Shown piece by piece: positions 51,005-63,265 of a stretch of DNA of 64,000 bases (position 1 is its first letter; each line of letters starts with the position of its first letter). The notes beneath the pieces were generated by a model, which was not told the DNA's origin, made no database searches, and saw nothing but the letters and a program-made list of their open reading frames with translations. Where the stretch lies: positions 806,001 to 870,000 of the forward strand of contig NC_134758.1 in assembly GCF_050436995.1 (NCBI RefSeq), read 5' to 3'. The position numbers and the translations under genes are program-made. Origin of the DNA: Anticarsia gemmatalis. Lineage: Eukaryota > Arthropoda > Insecta > Lepidoptera > Erebidae.

Positions 51005-51090
51005 TTTAACCCCATATTACCCGACCCGGTAATCTAACCCGAGACCTAAGGTCGTGCTTTTTCAATTCACACAGAAACACAACCTTTGCA
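51005..51090 (-). mobile_element. tRNA-derived SINE fragment, family B
   Basis: On the minus strand TTAGGTCTCGGGTTAGATTACC, then GGGTCGGGTAATATGGGG, follows the same B-box and body order as 59915..60085. Confidence 0.55.
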
Positions 51091-52039
51091 TTACAATTCT
51101 CTCAATTGACATCAGAATAACGCTAAAGCCTGCACCTAGAGTCTTAGACCATAAACGGATGACATCCATTGATATATGAAGACCCCCGGAGCCTTAAAAA
51201 CAAGGTAATCCATACCATAATAGTAATAAAATAATATATGGAAGGCTTAGTAATCTATTACTGTAGTTTGATCCGCAAATCGGTTTTGTATTGGGATATA
51301 CTCCTGAGTATTCTTACAATTATTGATTACCACAGTATAGGCAATTGAAGCAAAAAACTACTTTATTTTAAAGAAACGGCACTCGATAGTTCCTATTGTA
51401 GAGAATCACGCTATAAAACAGATAAAACTTAGTAATAATTCTGTATATTTCCAAAAAAAAAAATGCTGTATCAAATAATATAAATCAAATGTCAGCTGCA
51501 TTAGCTTGCGGGTCACTGATGTTCTTCATTCTGAATTTTGTACACCTCCGCCAGCCTCGAACCTACCATGCTATACTAGTTGTTGGACTAAAGTCATGCA
51601 AGACAATACTATTATAATAAAAATGTTGAAATAATTAATACAGACTATCGAACAACTAAGTAGTCACCAAACATTCTAACGAGCTTATAAAAAGGCCGCA
51701 TACATTCGCACGGATCATTATAAACACAATAATAAGTTTGTGCCATAAATCCGCATAGGGTAAGGGTCGCGCGGCACAATTAATAAATTAAGGTGCACAC
51801 TTACTGTGGTGGTGTGAGAGTGAGCGGATAGCGGGGAGCGGAGCGATTTTATAAAGATCCTTTGAATGTTTTTATGTAACGCGCATGGATTAGAAGGGTT
51901 TGTGTCTAAAATTTTAACGTGGGTAAGACAGTTTTTTTCTTTCATTCATGTACTTGTTTATGTACCTACTGGTCACAACTACGGTTACTGTTGCCGTAGT
52001 TTTAAACTATTTTTCTTGCATATTTACTGTTATTATGGG

Positions 52040-52082
52040 TAGAAGAAGAAGAATTATTATAGAAGAAGAATTCGTAGAAGAC
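52040..52082 (+). repeat. Imperfect GAA microsatellite
   Basis: Runs of GAAGAA interrupted by TTATTATA and TTCGTA. A simple repeat with no coding context. Confidence 0.7.
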
Positions 52083-53034
52083 TACAGCATTCTAAGCAAT
52101 TGACAAAAACCTGAAGAAAGGTTTCATAATTGTCGATTCTATGCTTTTATCATTTTCAGTTTTCAACATGTTAGTTCACTTTTCTTATCACTCTTAACTT
52201 CATATTTTTAATTCGCGTCTCTCAGTAGTATACCATAACAAATAACGGAATATTAAAGTCTTGGTCTATAACTATTCGACACTATTTAATCATTTTAACA
52301 TACACGTTCAAAATAAAAAATTATCCTAATGTTCACATTCCGCTAATCGCTCCCGCTATCGCTCACCCCGCACAGTTAAAGTACGCTAACAGTGGAATAT
52401 TCATTGCTGTTATAATGCATGATAAATGTATCGAGAAATATGCATAGTCACAAACGTGAATAGTGGCCACAATGCGCGAGTGCCTGTGCAACGTACACCA
52501 CCATCCACTCGTATGAAATACTCACTTCATATTTATTAAGAGAATGTATGAAGAAGCATGCATTGTTTTTGCAAGGAATCAAACAATTTTTATTGATGTT
52601 TTTTGTATCGTTTGAGTAAAATGTAACATAGACTATTTTACAAAGTTGTTTACAAGCTGAGACTTATTTGAAATGATTACGAATATGCAAGTTTAATTTA
52701 TTTAGTAGTACTATGAACTAACTTTTTATCGACTTCATCTCTCAAGTTGTCTTGTTATACACTATAAAATAAATAATGTGTTGCTAATTAAACATACAAT
52801 TTCGGTTAAAGATTGGATTACTGGCTATCACTTTTTTTTATCACGGCGGTTCTATAGAATAGTTTGTAGATCAAACCAATAATATTACGCTTTTATAAGT
52901 CACTAAGACTACTCACATCAATAGTTTAAGTAGTTATTTGCAAAGTGCTATGTGAGTTCACTTACTAGTACATCAAATTAATTGCATTCCAAGCACATAA
53001 CCTTCACTAAATCATCTCTCACCTCGGTACCTAT

Positions 53035-53185
53035 ACGCAAGCTCGCGATGCGCCCAGCGGCGGTCAGTACACACTCATCTGGCCCATTGTCTAACATTTT
53101 TGTACGCGCCGAACAATGAGAGATCCACCGACGAAAGCTTAGATACGTAGATACTCTACGGACCGGTCAGTTCGAACGATGCTTC
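53035..53185. promoter_or_regulatory. GC-rich island with initiator-like TCAGT words
   Basis: GCTCGCGATGCGCCCAGCGG, then GGTCAGTACACACTCATCTG, then GTACGCGCCGAACAATG, then GACCGGTCAGTTCGAACG. TCAGT is the arthropod initiator core. No TATA box, clear exon or start codon in context follows, so it is only a candidate regulatory element. Confidence 0.25.
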
Positions 53186-55669
53186 CGTTATTCTATGGGA
53201 AATTGTTATGGTAATTTGCAATGGTGTAAGACTAATGAATAGCATATTTTAATAGTTTTGATCGCGTACAGACTTTCACCCCCTATTTTATATTGATCGA
53301 TTCATACTCAGGGTTTAACACACTGTTATTAATTGTTAATTAGAAAATGAACCCTAGACCATACAGTTAGTGTTTTCTTTTAAAATTGATAGCCTATGTT
53401 TGACCCCATGTTTCCAAACATATTTAAGCGAAATTTAATTGTAACCGGCCAGTGCTCTCCTAGGCAAGCGACAGACAAACTGTTACATTTATACTAAAGT
53501 AACCGTGATGGGATGGGATGGTTACTGAGATTTCTTTCAAATGCGTTCAGCAATAATGAAGGGTTGTAAACTCTGGTACTTATGGAGTTGGCGATAATTA
53601 GTTCTTTGATGCGTTTTTGATAAAGCGAGATTGGGGTTGAGAGTCACAGTGTTATGTACGAAATGGTTGATGTTAAACAACCTCTATTTCAGTCAATTCA
53701 GAAAGTCATAGACACTGTCAAATAAAAAGGATTCTAGAAATCAGTATCCACCGTTTTTAGCCAAACCAAGTTTCCCGGGCTGATATACGTACATAATAAT
53801 ATAATTTTGACAAAAAACGTTATGGGATTCCACAATCGTTTACGTATTATTGAAGCAATACTTAATTTCGAAACCACATAGAGAATATAAGTTGACCGCT
53901 ACACAAAATATGTTAACTAGATATACTTTACTTCTACGTATGCTCTTCTCATTATTTATGCCGCACAAGTACCACGTTAACTGCGGTATTTCGAGTTCAG
54001 TGCAGGATAAATTCAATGGTAACCATATTGTAGGTCGTTGCGTCCGACATAAAACTGTTATGAGTCTTCGTTTAAGTTTTACAGGCACTGTTTTACTGTG
54101 GCCAGGACGAGGAGCCCTTTTAAGTTACGTGAGACGGGCACGACACGATTTGTAAAGCAGAGTATATTTTTTACAGTTATAAACTTGCCTGGATCGTACG
54201 TTTTCGGGCGTTGCGAAACTCTTGTTTATATAAAATACTTAGAAATAATTACTACACAGCACAAATTGTCTGGTTTGTTTTAGTATCCTATAAAAAATCT
54301 TTTATGTAACAAAAAAATCATAATTTCACAAATCAGTTAAAGCAATCCATCCAAAAAATCTCACGTCTAAACATCATTAAAGTGGAATAGATACCTATGA
54401 TAAGAATAGAATGGATCATTGAATCTCGATTCTTGATTCTCGGCAGTCATCGTAACAATTTCACTACACACATAATAATATCCAAAATTAGCGACTTATT
54501 TTCAAACCTTTCAAATTCTCATTATTACTGATATCTATCGTCTTTCACGTGTACAAGAACATCATTCAAATATTTTTTATACAATCGCATTCACACTAAA
54601 AAAAATAACACTTAAACATCGAACAAGTTTTAACGACAAATTCTTTTAATAGAACTGTCACTTTACAAAACTATTTATTCTACTTTCATTTCATAATATA
54701 GCGGCTTTTTCAAGTAGACACCATTTACTTTTCAAGTACTGATTCAGAATCGGAAATAATAACACAGTTCTGTAGTGTTTGCGTTCAAAAAAATCGGCTA
54801 GTGTGTATGTACAGTATGTTGATAAAACAGTGATAGGCCGTAGGCGTTTAAAATTTGAATGTTTATATAACCTTCTAATTCAGTGGCACGTGCCATGTGC
54901 CTTTCTTTCATACAATTTCAGTCAGATGAACGTTTTTAAATGTAAGAAGGCCAAAAAGCGACCCAAAATGATTTTACAAAACATGACAAGATTACAATTT
55001 GTATTAAAAAAACACAAGCTAGTTATTTTTCCTTAAGCTCAGCTTTTCAATGATGGAGTGACTTAAAGAAGAAATAGGTCTATCAAAAGTCAAGCAGAAT
55101 AAAATTCTGTTCAAGTATAGGTAGAATGCTACTTGAAATAAGTTATAAATTATTTATTCAGAACTAAACGTCGTCGTGCAATATAAAAGTCCTTGAACCA
55201 CCGCTCAGGTTTACACGTACGCAAGCTTATAAAATAGACAGAGCAGTCATTTTGTTAACGTGCACTGTGCTTTTTAACCATTTCATATTTTAGCTGCAAT
55301 TAGCTTAGTTACGACCGCCGGGTCGCCCTGCTATCAGAGCGGTAGGGTTAAGGTGAACTTTATATGGAGTAAAGAGGTAACTGAAAGTTATCTGAGGGAA
55401 TTATCGTAGTAGCTTTATGACTATTTTATATTCAGTTTAATTTGCTATACTGACTTTTATAGACTTTTAGTATTATTGGTTTCATATTTTGAGATAAGTA
55501 TAACAAAATATATGATACGTCGATAGCATTGAGGCCCAAAATAGGGTTAGGTTATACTACCATAGTTTTAGTTAAGATGCAAGCATACTTTGAGATATTT
55601 TATTCAAATGTCATGTTTCCAATGAAATAACATTTTGCTCAAACTGAGAATCAAACGACAGACTAATGC
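53186..55669. other. No gene supported
   Basis: Overlapping frames on both strands around 53840..54155 (82 and 101 codons) lack motifs. Both strands staying open at once favours chance. Frames at 54779..55036 are likewise unsupported. Confidence 0.45.
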
Positions 55670-55781
55670 CCGGTTTCTGAGGCACATTTAGCGGTAGTTT
55701 CTCTATTCAATAGCGTCAAAGCTTATATAAAAATGACAGTTTGAATAGGTAAACCACCGCTTAATGTGCCTCAGAAACTGG
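55670..55781. mobile_element. Foldback MITE, CCGGTTTCTGAG family, copy 2
   Basis: It begins CCGGTTTCTGAGGCACATTT and ends with the inverse (..AATGTGCCTCAGAAACTGG). It has the same length and left-arm sequence as 16711..16822, including TCTATTCAATAGCG. The right arm near the centre is more diverged (TTTGAATAGGTAAACC). Its centre differs (AAGCTTATATAAAAATGAC). Confidence 0.85.
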
Positions 55782-55944
55782 AAATAAGACACACTCCACA
55801 GTAACTTAGGGGACTTATAGGAATGTCAAAAATAAGTAATCATTTTTGCAACTTATAAAATTCACCTTCATATATCACAATTCAGAAACTTAAATACAAA
55901 AAGCGTATAGCAAACGGCTAGGAGAATACAGTTAGATTGTCCAC

Positions 55945-56060
55945 TCATAGAGGCAGTGCGTCGGCGCGCAATATATCGCGCGCATCGTGGGTCACATGCG
56001 CGACCTGAGCGCGCATCCCAACTCATTAGTATTGCCTGTGTCAGTTGCGCGCATGTAAAA
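55945..56060. promoter_or_regulatory. GC/CpG-rich island
   Basis: GTCGGCGCGCAATATATCGCGCGC has near dyad symmetry. It is followed by CATGCGCGACC, GAGCGCGCATCC and GTTGCGCGCATG, several repeats of GCGCGCAT in about 110 bp. Overlapping minus-strand frames (79 and 101 codons) are unsupported. Probably a regulatory patch; function unknown. Confidence 0.3.
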
Positions 56061-59000
56061 TGCCGCTGTTGTTGGTGAAATATTATGAAAGATTTTGATA
56101 GGAACAATGTTGTTGAAATAAATATTTTGGTAAGAAAATTTCATTATATCAGTACAGAAAGGCGAGAAAATGACGCAATTGGTTTCAAAAATAAAAAAAA
56201 TATTTAACAGTTGCGCCATGGAAAACAAAGTTTTGGAATTAGATTTCACGATAACAACTTGAAAACGAAAGATTCCGAAATTGTGCCAGAAATGCATATA
56301 CCTATGTCTACGTTTATCATAATTTTCTTTTGATTAAAGATATCTGATTTGGATACCCAAAAGGATTTAATAAAAGTGAATAAATAGTGCGAAAGATTTG
56401 GTTGATACTTACCAGTAAAAAAATCACATCATCCAGCTTTGTACGAATTACAAATCAATTAAATGGATTCCTAAATCTCATAGTTTACTTTAAAATCGTA
56501 ATTATTTTTAACAAGTTACGATACCCTCCATAAACTGAACATTTGAACTGTGAGCAGCATTTTATCATCAGTAATTGGTACGTAAGCTTTTACTTTAAAC
56601 CAGCTGTAAATAACATCGTCCATTGTATTTATGTGTTATGTAATTTGAACCAGTCGGGAGGATGTGTAATACATGAAGCGAACCGCGCTATGTGTTAACA
56701 CTGACCAAGTGCGAGGTTAACTTTGAAAATTGTTGTTTTATGGGCAAATATGAACGTAGGGAATAAGCTTTACCCAAGACTCAGATGACAAGAAGTTATA
56801 AAATTTAAACCTCTTCCCTGAGGTCCCTGCCTATTTTTGCCAAATTTAATGTCATTTAATACAGTATTTCAGCCGCAAAATTGTAAGAGATTTGGACAGA
56901 GTTATAACAGACTTTACTATCAATAGAATTTTTGTAATTTGCATTAAGAGTATAGATATTTCGAATATTGTATGAACAATAAAATATTGTTAGATTATAA
57001 TGTTACATGGTTTGAAAATGTTATACTAATTTTCTTTCCAAATTAAAAATCTAATGCCGTCTTCACGAAAGCAAATAGTTGCTTATTTACTAAATTACCC
57101 TCTAATATACGATTACACAGAAAATATCACTGTATTAGCAATTGCATTAGCCGTTAGGAACTCTTATACTCTAAGTATGTAAGTTTTAAGCACGAAACAT
57201 CTAAAACTAGTTATTAATCTTCGACTGAAAATACTATAGCCTTCTCGACATCGATTACGTAGTGATGTGTCGCAACTATCGGCCACGTTTCACTAATTTA
57301 CATCACAATTGTCGATACCGTATGTCGAGTGCTGAACAAATATCGTACACACTATTGTTCTATCATATTTGCTTAAACGTAATCTGAGCTGTAGATACGT
57401 AGGCTTTGATGTTAGGATTATAAGTGCTTATTTTTCAAACAACTTTAGGAACCTTGATATTTCAAGAGATTTAACCAAGACATAACCGTCATGGCAAAAG
57501 ATTACCAAACCTGAAACTAAATATTATGAAAAAAAAAAGTAAAACCGAAAATTGAAGTCAAATTGTCTGTGTTAATGGTATTTCAGTTCACTAGATCGGT
57601 TTAAAACTGGAATTATAGTTTTGTGGATTTGTGTCTAAACCAAGTGCATTAGATTTTAGGGTTGAGCAGATATAATCAATTACAATACTAACCCGAATAA
57701 TGCTAATGTGTTACGGCACTGCTACTGTTACTGTTGTTTTACGGCATCGTTTACTTACCTCTGAAATGTGGGATGCAGAAAATATTAAAGTTATTATGAT
57801 ACGAAAAGACAAAATCATTTAAATTTTCAATCAAAACTGCCGTATTATTATAAAAATCTATGTTAAGAGCTAAACAAACATCGTAGCGACTATTGTTCTC
57901 AATATTTGTTTTATAAACGTAATGCGAGAACAGACGTTTGTTGAAACTCGAGATGTTCAAGAGATTGATTAGAACATACCACTTGTTGTCTTGTTTAGTG
58001 ATTAGGTGAAATCATTGCGGCTTAAGCAGGCTGTACACTGCATCGAATGTAGGCAAGTAAATTTATAAGGGGCCAATTTTTTTTTCAAGTTTTGCATTGA
58101 AATATAAAACATCATTGCAACTAAATATTGGCTTGGCTTTTTCCTTACTTACTTTAGAAACAAAATATTCGTATCACCTCCACGACGGTAGTGAAACGGC
58201 GAGGCCGTACATTTTTACAGATATGTAGAATTTGTGAAGTTAGGTTCGGTGGACTTCGGCCGGTTAGATACAGAAGCTTGGCTCTACATGAGAGCTGATA
58301 TCTTTTTTACAGGGTAAACCTTATGTGGTTGTCTAGCATGAAATGTTTTGGGTGGGGTTATTATAGTATTGTTTAGCTAAGCTAATTGTAAAAAATGTCA
58401 AAGGCTAGACGATTTTTTAAATATAATCCATGCATGTATGTAGTGCTTTTATAAAAGCAATTTATAAAATGCAATTTATAAAAGCAGCCCGGCAAGTTAA
58501 CAAAAATAGAAGCTTGCAAATCCTATATTTATTTAAATTTATGAAAGATCTAGATTTTGTCGTTAATCATTGATGTTCTGTTTATGTTAATTTTTAATTT
58601 GTACAAAATTTATTTTTGGACGTAAGTGATTAATTGTTGTCTACTTTTAATGTTATGTCTCAGACACTCTGTTGATATTAAAATATAGTATTTCAACACC
58701 ACGTCGAATGCTCACTAAGGAGTAGAGAGATAACGAATTCGGTCTCATGTAATAGGGAGCGATTCTATCGCCAAGTAATAGGCGAGTTCCTCAACTCAGG
58801 CTTACTATTAAGAATATTTTTACACCAAGCCAAATATTTATTTCGCTGTTCCCATCGCCAGAATAATATCCAAGATTCCATGATTTGTAGTCGCATACAA
58901 TACCGCTTACGCTCAGACCACAGAGGCGGTTACCGTTACAAAAAATCATCCTCCAGCCTAAAGCAAATATTAAAATTACAGTTAATTTGCAAGTAGCATT

Positions 59001-59758
59001 TACCTCAAAAACTCGTTTCCTTTAACAGTACAAGTAGCTAAAACAATAATTACTTCTTTAATTCCAAAATCAGCCGGAACCGCCATATTTTTTTACAAAA
59101 ACGCCGAAACATCACGACAATAAACTTAAACGCACAAAACACGCACTTTTAATTATTTTAATTGCGCGTAAAACAATCGTTGGTAACCCTACGGTCATAC
59201 TTATTAAGAAGTATAAAAATTGCCACTTTGTATCGTCGGCGACGTTTGGTGAAAGTATTAGTTCGAAACAATACAACTTGTTAATTTTATGGGTTAGGGT
59301 TGGCGCATTGTCTTTCACTTTTATATTTTTGCATATAATTATTATTACCGGGTTTCTGAGTAGGTACTTTTATAATAAGTACCAATATCTATTTAATAAT
59401 GAAATACATAATATAGAGTACTACCTACTAGATACAAAAGTAACATTTATTTATTTCATAAATCAGTAGGTACGGTTGTACCACTGAAATTATTCAAACC
59501 TAATTGATTACTTACTATAATATTAACAGAGCTAGGTAACAGAGAGTACTGTAATTGCAGTTGTGAAACTCCACTCGTAGCTATTAACTAAAACTCTTGC
59601 ATTGCGTACTAAGCCGTAATATTAATTGCTATTTTATTATGTATAATAAATAAATGATGTCATGACAACTTACATAATAAAACTAAATGCATAAATTGCA
59701 TTAATTTGAATTTTGTATATATTTATTTATTTCACTAACTTAATTAATTAAACGTTCA
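56061..59758. other. No gene; one dispersed direct repeat pair
   Basis: About 60 bp near 57335..57395 (GCTGAACAAATATCGTA, CTATTGTTCT, TAAACGTAAT) recurs diverged near 57857..57918 (GCTAAACAAACATCGTA, CTATTGTTCT, TAAACGTAAT). The rest is AT-rich without recognisable content. Confidence 0.4.
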
Positions 59759-59821
59759 AACTTTTATTAAAGTTTGAAAGGAAGATAAAGAGTATTTTCC
59801 TTTCAAACTTTAGTAAAAGTT
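59759..59821. repeat. 25-bp hairpin with one mismatch
   Basis: Arms 59759..59783 and 59797..59821 pair over 25 bases with a single mismatch around a 13-base loop. The arm contains AAAGTTTGAAAGGAA. The length is at the short end for an insect microRNA precursor; a small foldback element is the alternative. Confidence 0.85.
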
Positions 59822-59914
59822 ATGAAACTATCAGCAAGAAGAGAAGGTCATATTACGAGATTGCCTTAATCTTATCTAGAAAGAGTATAAAAACAAGAGC
59901 AAATAATAACTTGA

Positions 59915-60085
59915 CTGCCGCTGTGGGACGGTCGTTAGCGTATTCAAGAGGTCTCGGGTTTGATTCCCAAGTCGGGCAAAGTGCATTATATTGCCCGGTA
60001 TATGGCTTGTCCCCTATTACATCAGGACTAACATTCTTGAAGGCGACACGCGAGTATATTTTATACACCTACCATCAGGAATAAT
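59915..60085 (+). mobile_element. tRNA-derived SINE, family B
   Basis: GCTGTGGGACGGTCGTTAGC is the A-box head. AGGTCTCGGGTTTGATTCCC is the B box. GTCGGGCAAAGTGC, TGCCCGGTATATGGCTTG, CCCCTATTACATC and CACGCGAGTATATTTTATAC follow. It is the best-preserved family B copy here. The 71-codon minus-strand frame over it is not a gene. Confidence 0.7.
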
Positions 60086-60530
60086 AGGCGTGATATTATG
60101 TATCTAAATAATAGCTAAAATGATATTGTCAAAATAATAACAAAAAATATAGTCAGTTTCTAAGTGGCAGCCCTAGCAACAGGTGTAACATATCGACATC
60201 GATACAGCAGTGATTTATCGCCAGCGTGTGACGTCACGCTTAGATCCAACACCGCTGTGACTTCGCATGTTTCCATAATGGCTGACTTACGGTATTTTTA
60301 TATGAAAACCATTCGAAATTTCACGCCGACATTGTATAACAATACACAAAATTATATGAAGTTGTCAATAACTTTGATATTGTAGTCACAAATCAAATAA
60401 CTAATTCGTTTGGAGAATGGAATATTTAAGACTAGTGCGAGCCCGTTAGTTTGTTTGCGTACTGGTTGTTTTGTAGTTTAGGATTTATCTTTTCAGTTAC
60501 CAATGTGTACATTTTTAAAAGCTGTCATTA

Positions 60531-61676
60531 TAGTCCATTGAAATGTTACATGAGATTTACATTTATTAGAGGACGCAATTTTATTTTTGGAACATGTAGG
60601 GGGGGTCAATAGAAGCTTAACTTGAAGTTTGTGGGGTCGCCACCCTTGTCCCCCGGCCGCCATCTTGGAAAAGGGGGTGGAAACACTTTTTTCGCTATAT
60701 CTCGGAAACTATGCGTCTTACAATAAAATTGTTAAAGCATAATTTGTAGCAAATTGTTTTGTCTACAAATTATGTACAAGAACTTTTTGTCCTAAATTAA
60801 CAATTAAAGAAGTTATAAGCAAAAAAGTGCAATTTTTTTTATAGTTATTTTCTTTATTGCTCTATAACTTTTATTAGCGACAGCCGCGCGGATGGGTCTC
60901 TGAGGTTAAGCTACGCTTGCCGAGGTTGTTTTGTGGATGGGTGACCATCTTACACATATCAAGTTCCTCCCTATTTCGGAAGGCACGTAAAATTGTGGGT
61001 CCCAGCTGTCATTTTCGAAGATATTTGACAGTCGTTAACAGTACTCAGAAGCTTGAAAGCCTGACAACCAGTCTTAACGAGGGGTATCGTTTTAAATCCC
61101 AGGTAAATGGGTTGTGGAGGTCAGACAGTCAGTCACTCCAAGTAAAACACTGGTATTCAGCTGCATCTGGTGAGACTGGAAGCCGACTCCAACATAGTTT
61201 GGAAAAAAGGCTAAGCTGATATGAATTTATTAAAAAAAATTAACTCAGACAAATCTTGTAGAGAATTTTGCCCTAGGTATATTTTTTTTAATTTAATTAA
61301 TTAGAAACTCAGTAACAGCGGTCCGAAATAGACCGGATTCGGAAAGGAAATTTTTGAAAAAAAAAAAATCACTATTTTGCTTATAACTTCTTTAATTGTT
61401 AATTTAGGACAAAAAGTTATGAAACATATTTGTAGAAAAAATAATTTGCTACAAATTATGCTTTTACAATTTTATTGTAAGACGCATAGTTTCCAAGATA
61501 TAGCGAAAAAAGTGTTTCCACCCCTTTTCCAAGATGGCGGCCGGCGGACAAGGGTGGCGACCCCACAATCTTCAAGTTAAGCTTTTATTGACCCCCCCTA
61601 CATGTCCCAAAAATAAAATTGCGTCCTTTAAGAAATGCAATATTCGGCCCTCAAATTGTAACATTTCAATGGACTA
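60531..61676. mobile_element. 1146-bp element with ~300-bp inverted arms
   Basis: Left arm about 60531..60838 and right arm about 61371..61676 are inverted copies with high identity. They start TAGTCCATTGAAATGTTAC and pass through GGGGTCGCCACCCTTGTC, CGGCCGCCATCTTGG and CTAAATTAACAATTAAAGAA. A TTA triplet sits directly outside both ends (60528..60530 and 61677..61679), a 3-bp target duplication as seen with PIF/Harbinger elements. No transposase frame exists. The centre is a 5S-derived SINE plus about 140 bp of unmatched AT-rich DNA. Confidence 0.85.
60877..61226 (+). mobile_element. 5S-rRNA-derived SINE inside the foldback element
   Basis: The head GAGGTTAAGCTACGCTTG, followed by GTGGATGGGTGACCATCTT, mirrors the 5S rRNA promoter region. 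The body has TTTCGGAAGGCACG, TTGTGGGTCCCAGCTGTC, GACAACCAGTCTTAACG, GGGGTATCG, CAGTCACTCCAAG, CACTGGTATTCAGCTGC and GAAGCCGACTCCAACATAG. It ends TTGGAAAAAAGGCTAAGCTGAT. This is a very common lepidopteran SINE at near full length. The 100-codon frame through it (60917..61219) is not a gene. Confidence 0.85.
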
Positions 61677-63099
61677 TTATGCGTAAATTCAGGGCACTTG
61701 ATGGTAAAAAGACGATTACCGTTTTTTGTTATTAAACCAATCAACGCAACTTGAATATCGTTAAAAAAATCCTAGTCCTGTCAAGTTCTATAGAAATTAT
61801 CTTTTGGCAGAACACAAAAGGGCAAAAGCGGACCTAACTCATTTTCAGTTACTTAAGTATGCTTAGTATATTTATTCTGTCAAAAGTTATTAAAACAATT
61901 ATTATCTAGTAGTGCGAATTTTTCCTAAATCAGTTCGGCGATTACGAAGTTAAACACACACAAACAGACATATTTTATTCCTTAGTCTATAAGTTTAATT
62001 TTAGTTCTTATTGGTAATAGATGTTCGCCTATTGACAGAATAGTAAATGACTAAATCGACAGTTCTTATTTCTAGGTATTGTGTGCAATGATTTGTGATA
62101 TTTAATGTGTCGGACATAAATTGGTGTTTTACGGTTTTTTATTGAAGTATTGAAGGTCTATTGTTAAGTATTTGAAGTTAATATGCTTAGCATATTATTA
62201 CAATGTACTGGTTTGAAATAAAGTGAGAAAAAATTGTGAAAATGTGTTTTTGTGAATGAATTGCTTTTGAATGGTTTGATCATACATGCATAAAATTGCT
62301 CTTGTTTCCCATAGAACTAAAGATATCAATGATTTGATCAAATATGGAATTTAGTTGATTAGTATAACGGAAAAAAGCTAAATGTATTTTATTTGAAAAG
62401 ATAGACCACATTAATTAATACTTTTTGGTAGTAAATAATGTGTCTGAATTTAGGTAATTTGTCTATGATGTTAGTGAAATGAGTTCAAGATTCTGCATAT
62501 TGACAGATATAATGGGTATTTATAATATTATTAGATTCTTCTAGAAGCCAAGAAGAATTAAAGTGCTGCGATTGGGTTCTGAGTCAAGACAATCAATGTG
62601 TACGGGGTCCACTAGATTACGAATAATGCTTTAAAAAAAAGTAATATCTCAAATTTAGAATTTGAAACTTTCAAAAAAGTTTTCTCAATATTTTTAGAAA
62701 TAATTCTTAACTAATTTTATATCAAAATAGAAAGCAATTGATTATTTTTTTTAAGTGAATCGGTTTTATTAGAATCATGCCAATATATGTAGGTGGACAC
62801 CTACATACAATTACTTAGCAGCTAATAAGTGGTTGTAAGTATCGCACTTACGAATTTAAAGCTAAGTACTTGAGATATATTACGATTTATGCACTTCAAG
62901 TTTAAAGCAGAGGTGTCTCACACCCACGCTTTAAAATTTAAGAAAACACCTGCCGATAAAATCATCACGTATTTTTGTAGGTATTTTATTGCTCCAATTG
63001 ATGACGCAGTTTTTAACATTTTATAAGAAACACAACATTTGTTTTTGTAAGGACGTAATCAATATATTATGTTTATTAAACTCTTCCGTTACTGTGTGA
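61677..63099. other. No gene; small perfect hairpin
   Basis: TATGTAGGTG at 62786..62795 pairs perfectly with CACCTACATA at 62798..62807 with a 2-base gap. A decayed repeat end (TCAGTTCGGCGATTACGAAG, AAACAGACATATTTT) lies near 61930..61975. Nothing else is recognised. Confidence 0.45.
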
Positions 63100-63265
63100 C
63101 TGACTTATGAATAACGATCAAAAGAAACTACTGAGAGAAGAAAGTTGAAATTCGGTATGAAGATTCTTTAGGAAGTGTAGAGGAGCACTGAGAGAGGAAT
63201 TTTGAAAATTTCACCCCAAAAAGGATGGAGTTCCATGTGGGCAAAGCTGCGGGCGGAAAGCTGTT
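63100..63265 (+). repeat. Decayed Helitron-like 3' region
   Basis: TTGAAATTCGGTATGAAGATTC, then CACTGAGAGAGGAATTTTG, CACCCCAAAAAGGATGG, and TGGGCAAAGCTGCGGGCGGAAAGCT. It follows the block order of the Helitron-like end at 22495..22706, but the final CTAG is lost. Confidence 0.5.

Noticed and set aside
53840..54155. Overlapping frames of 82 (minus) and 101 (plus) codons
   Set aside because: Both strands are open at once, no motif appears on either, and no splice or promoter context supports one over the other.
59853..60068. 71-codon minus-strand frame containing PTWESNPRPLEYAN
   Set aside because: This is the familiar spurious translation of a SINE B-box region read on the opposite strand.
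60890..60960. 5S rRNA gene
   Set aside because: Only the promoter region resembles 5S rRNA. The 5' and 3' pairing ends are absent and a SINE body follows.
60917..61219. 100-codon plus-strand open frame
   Set aside because: It lies wholly inside the 5S-derived SINE and reads through its conserved non-coding body.
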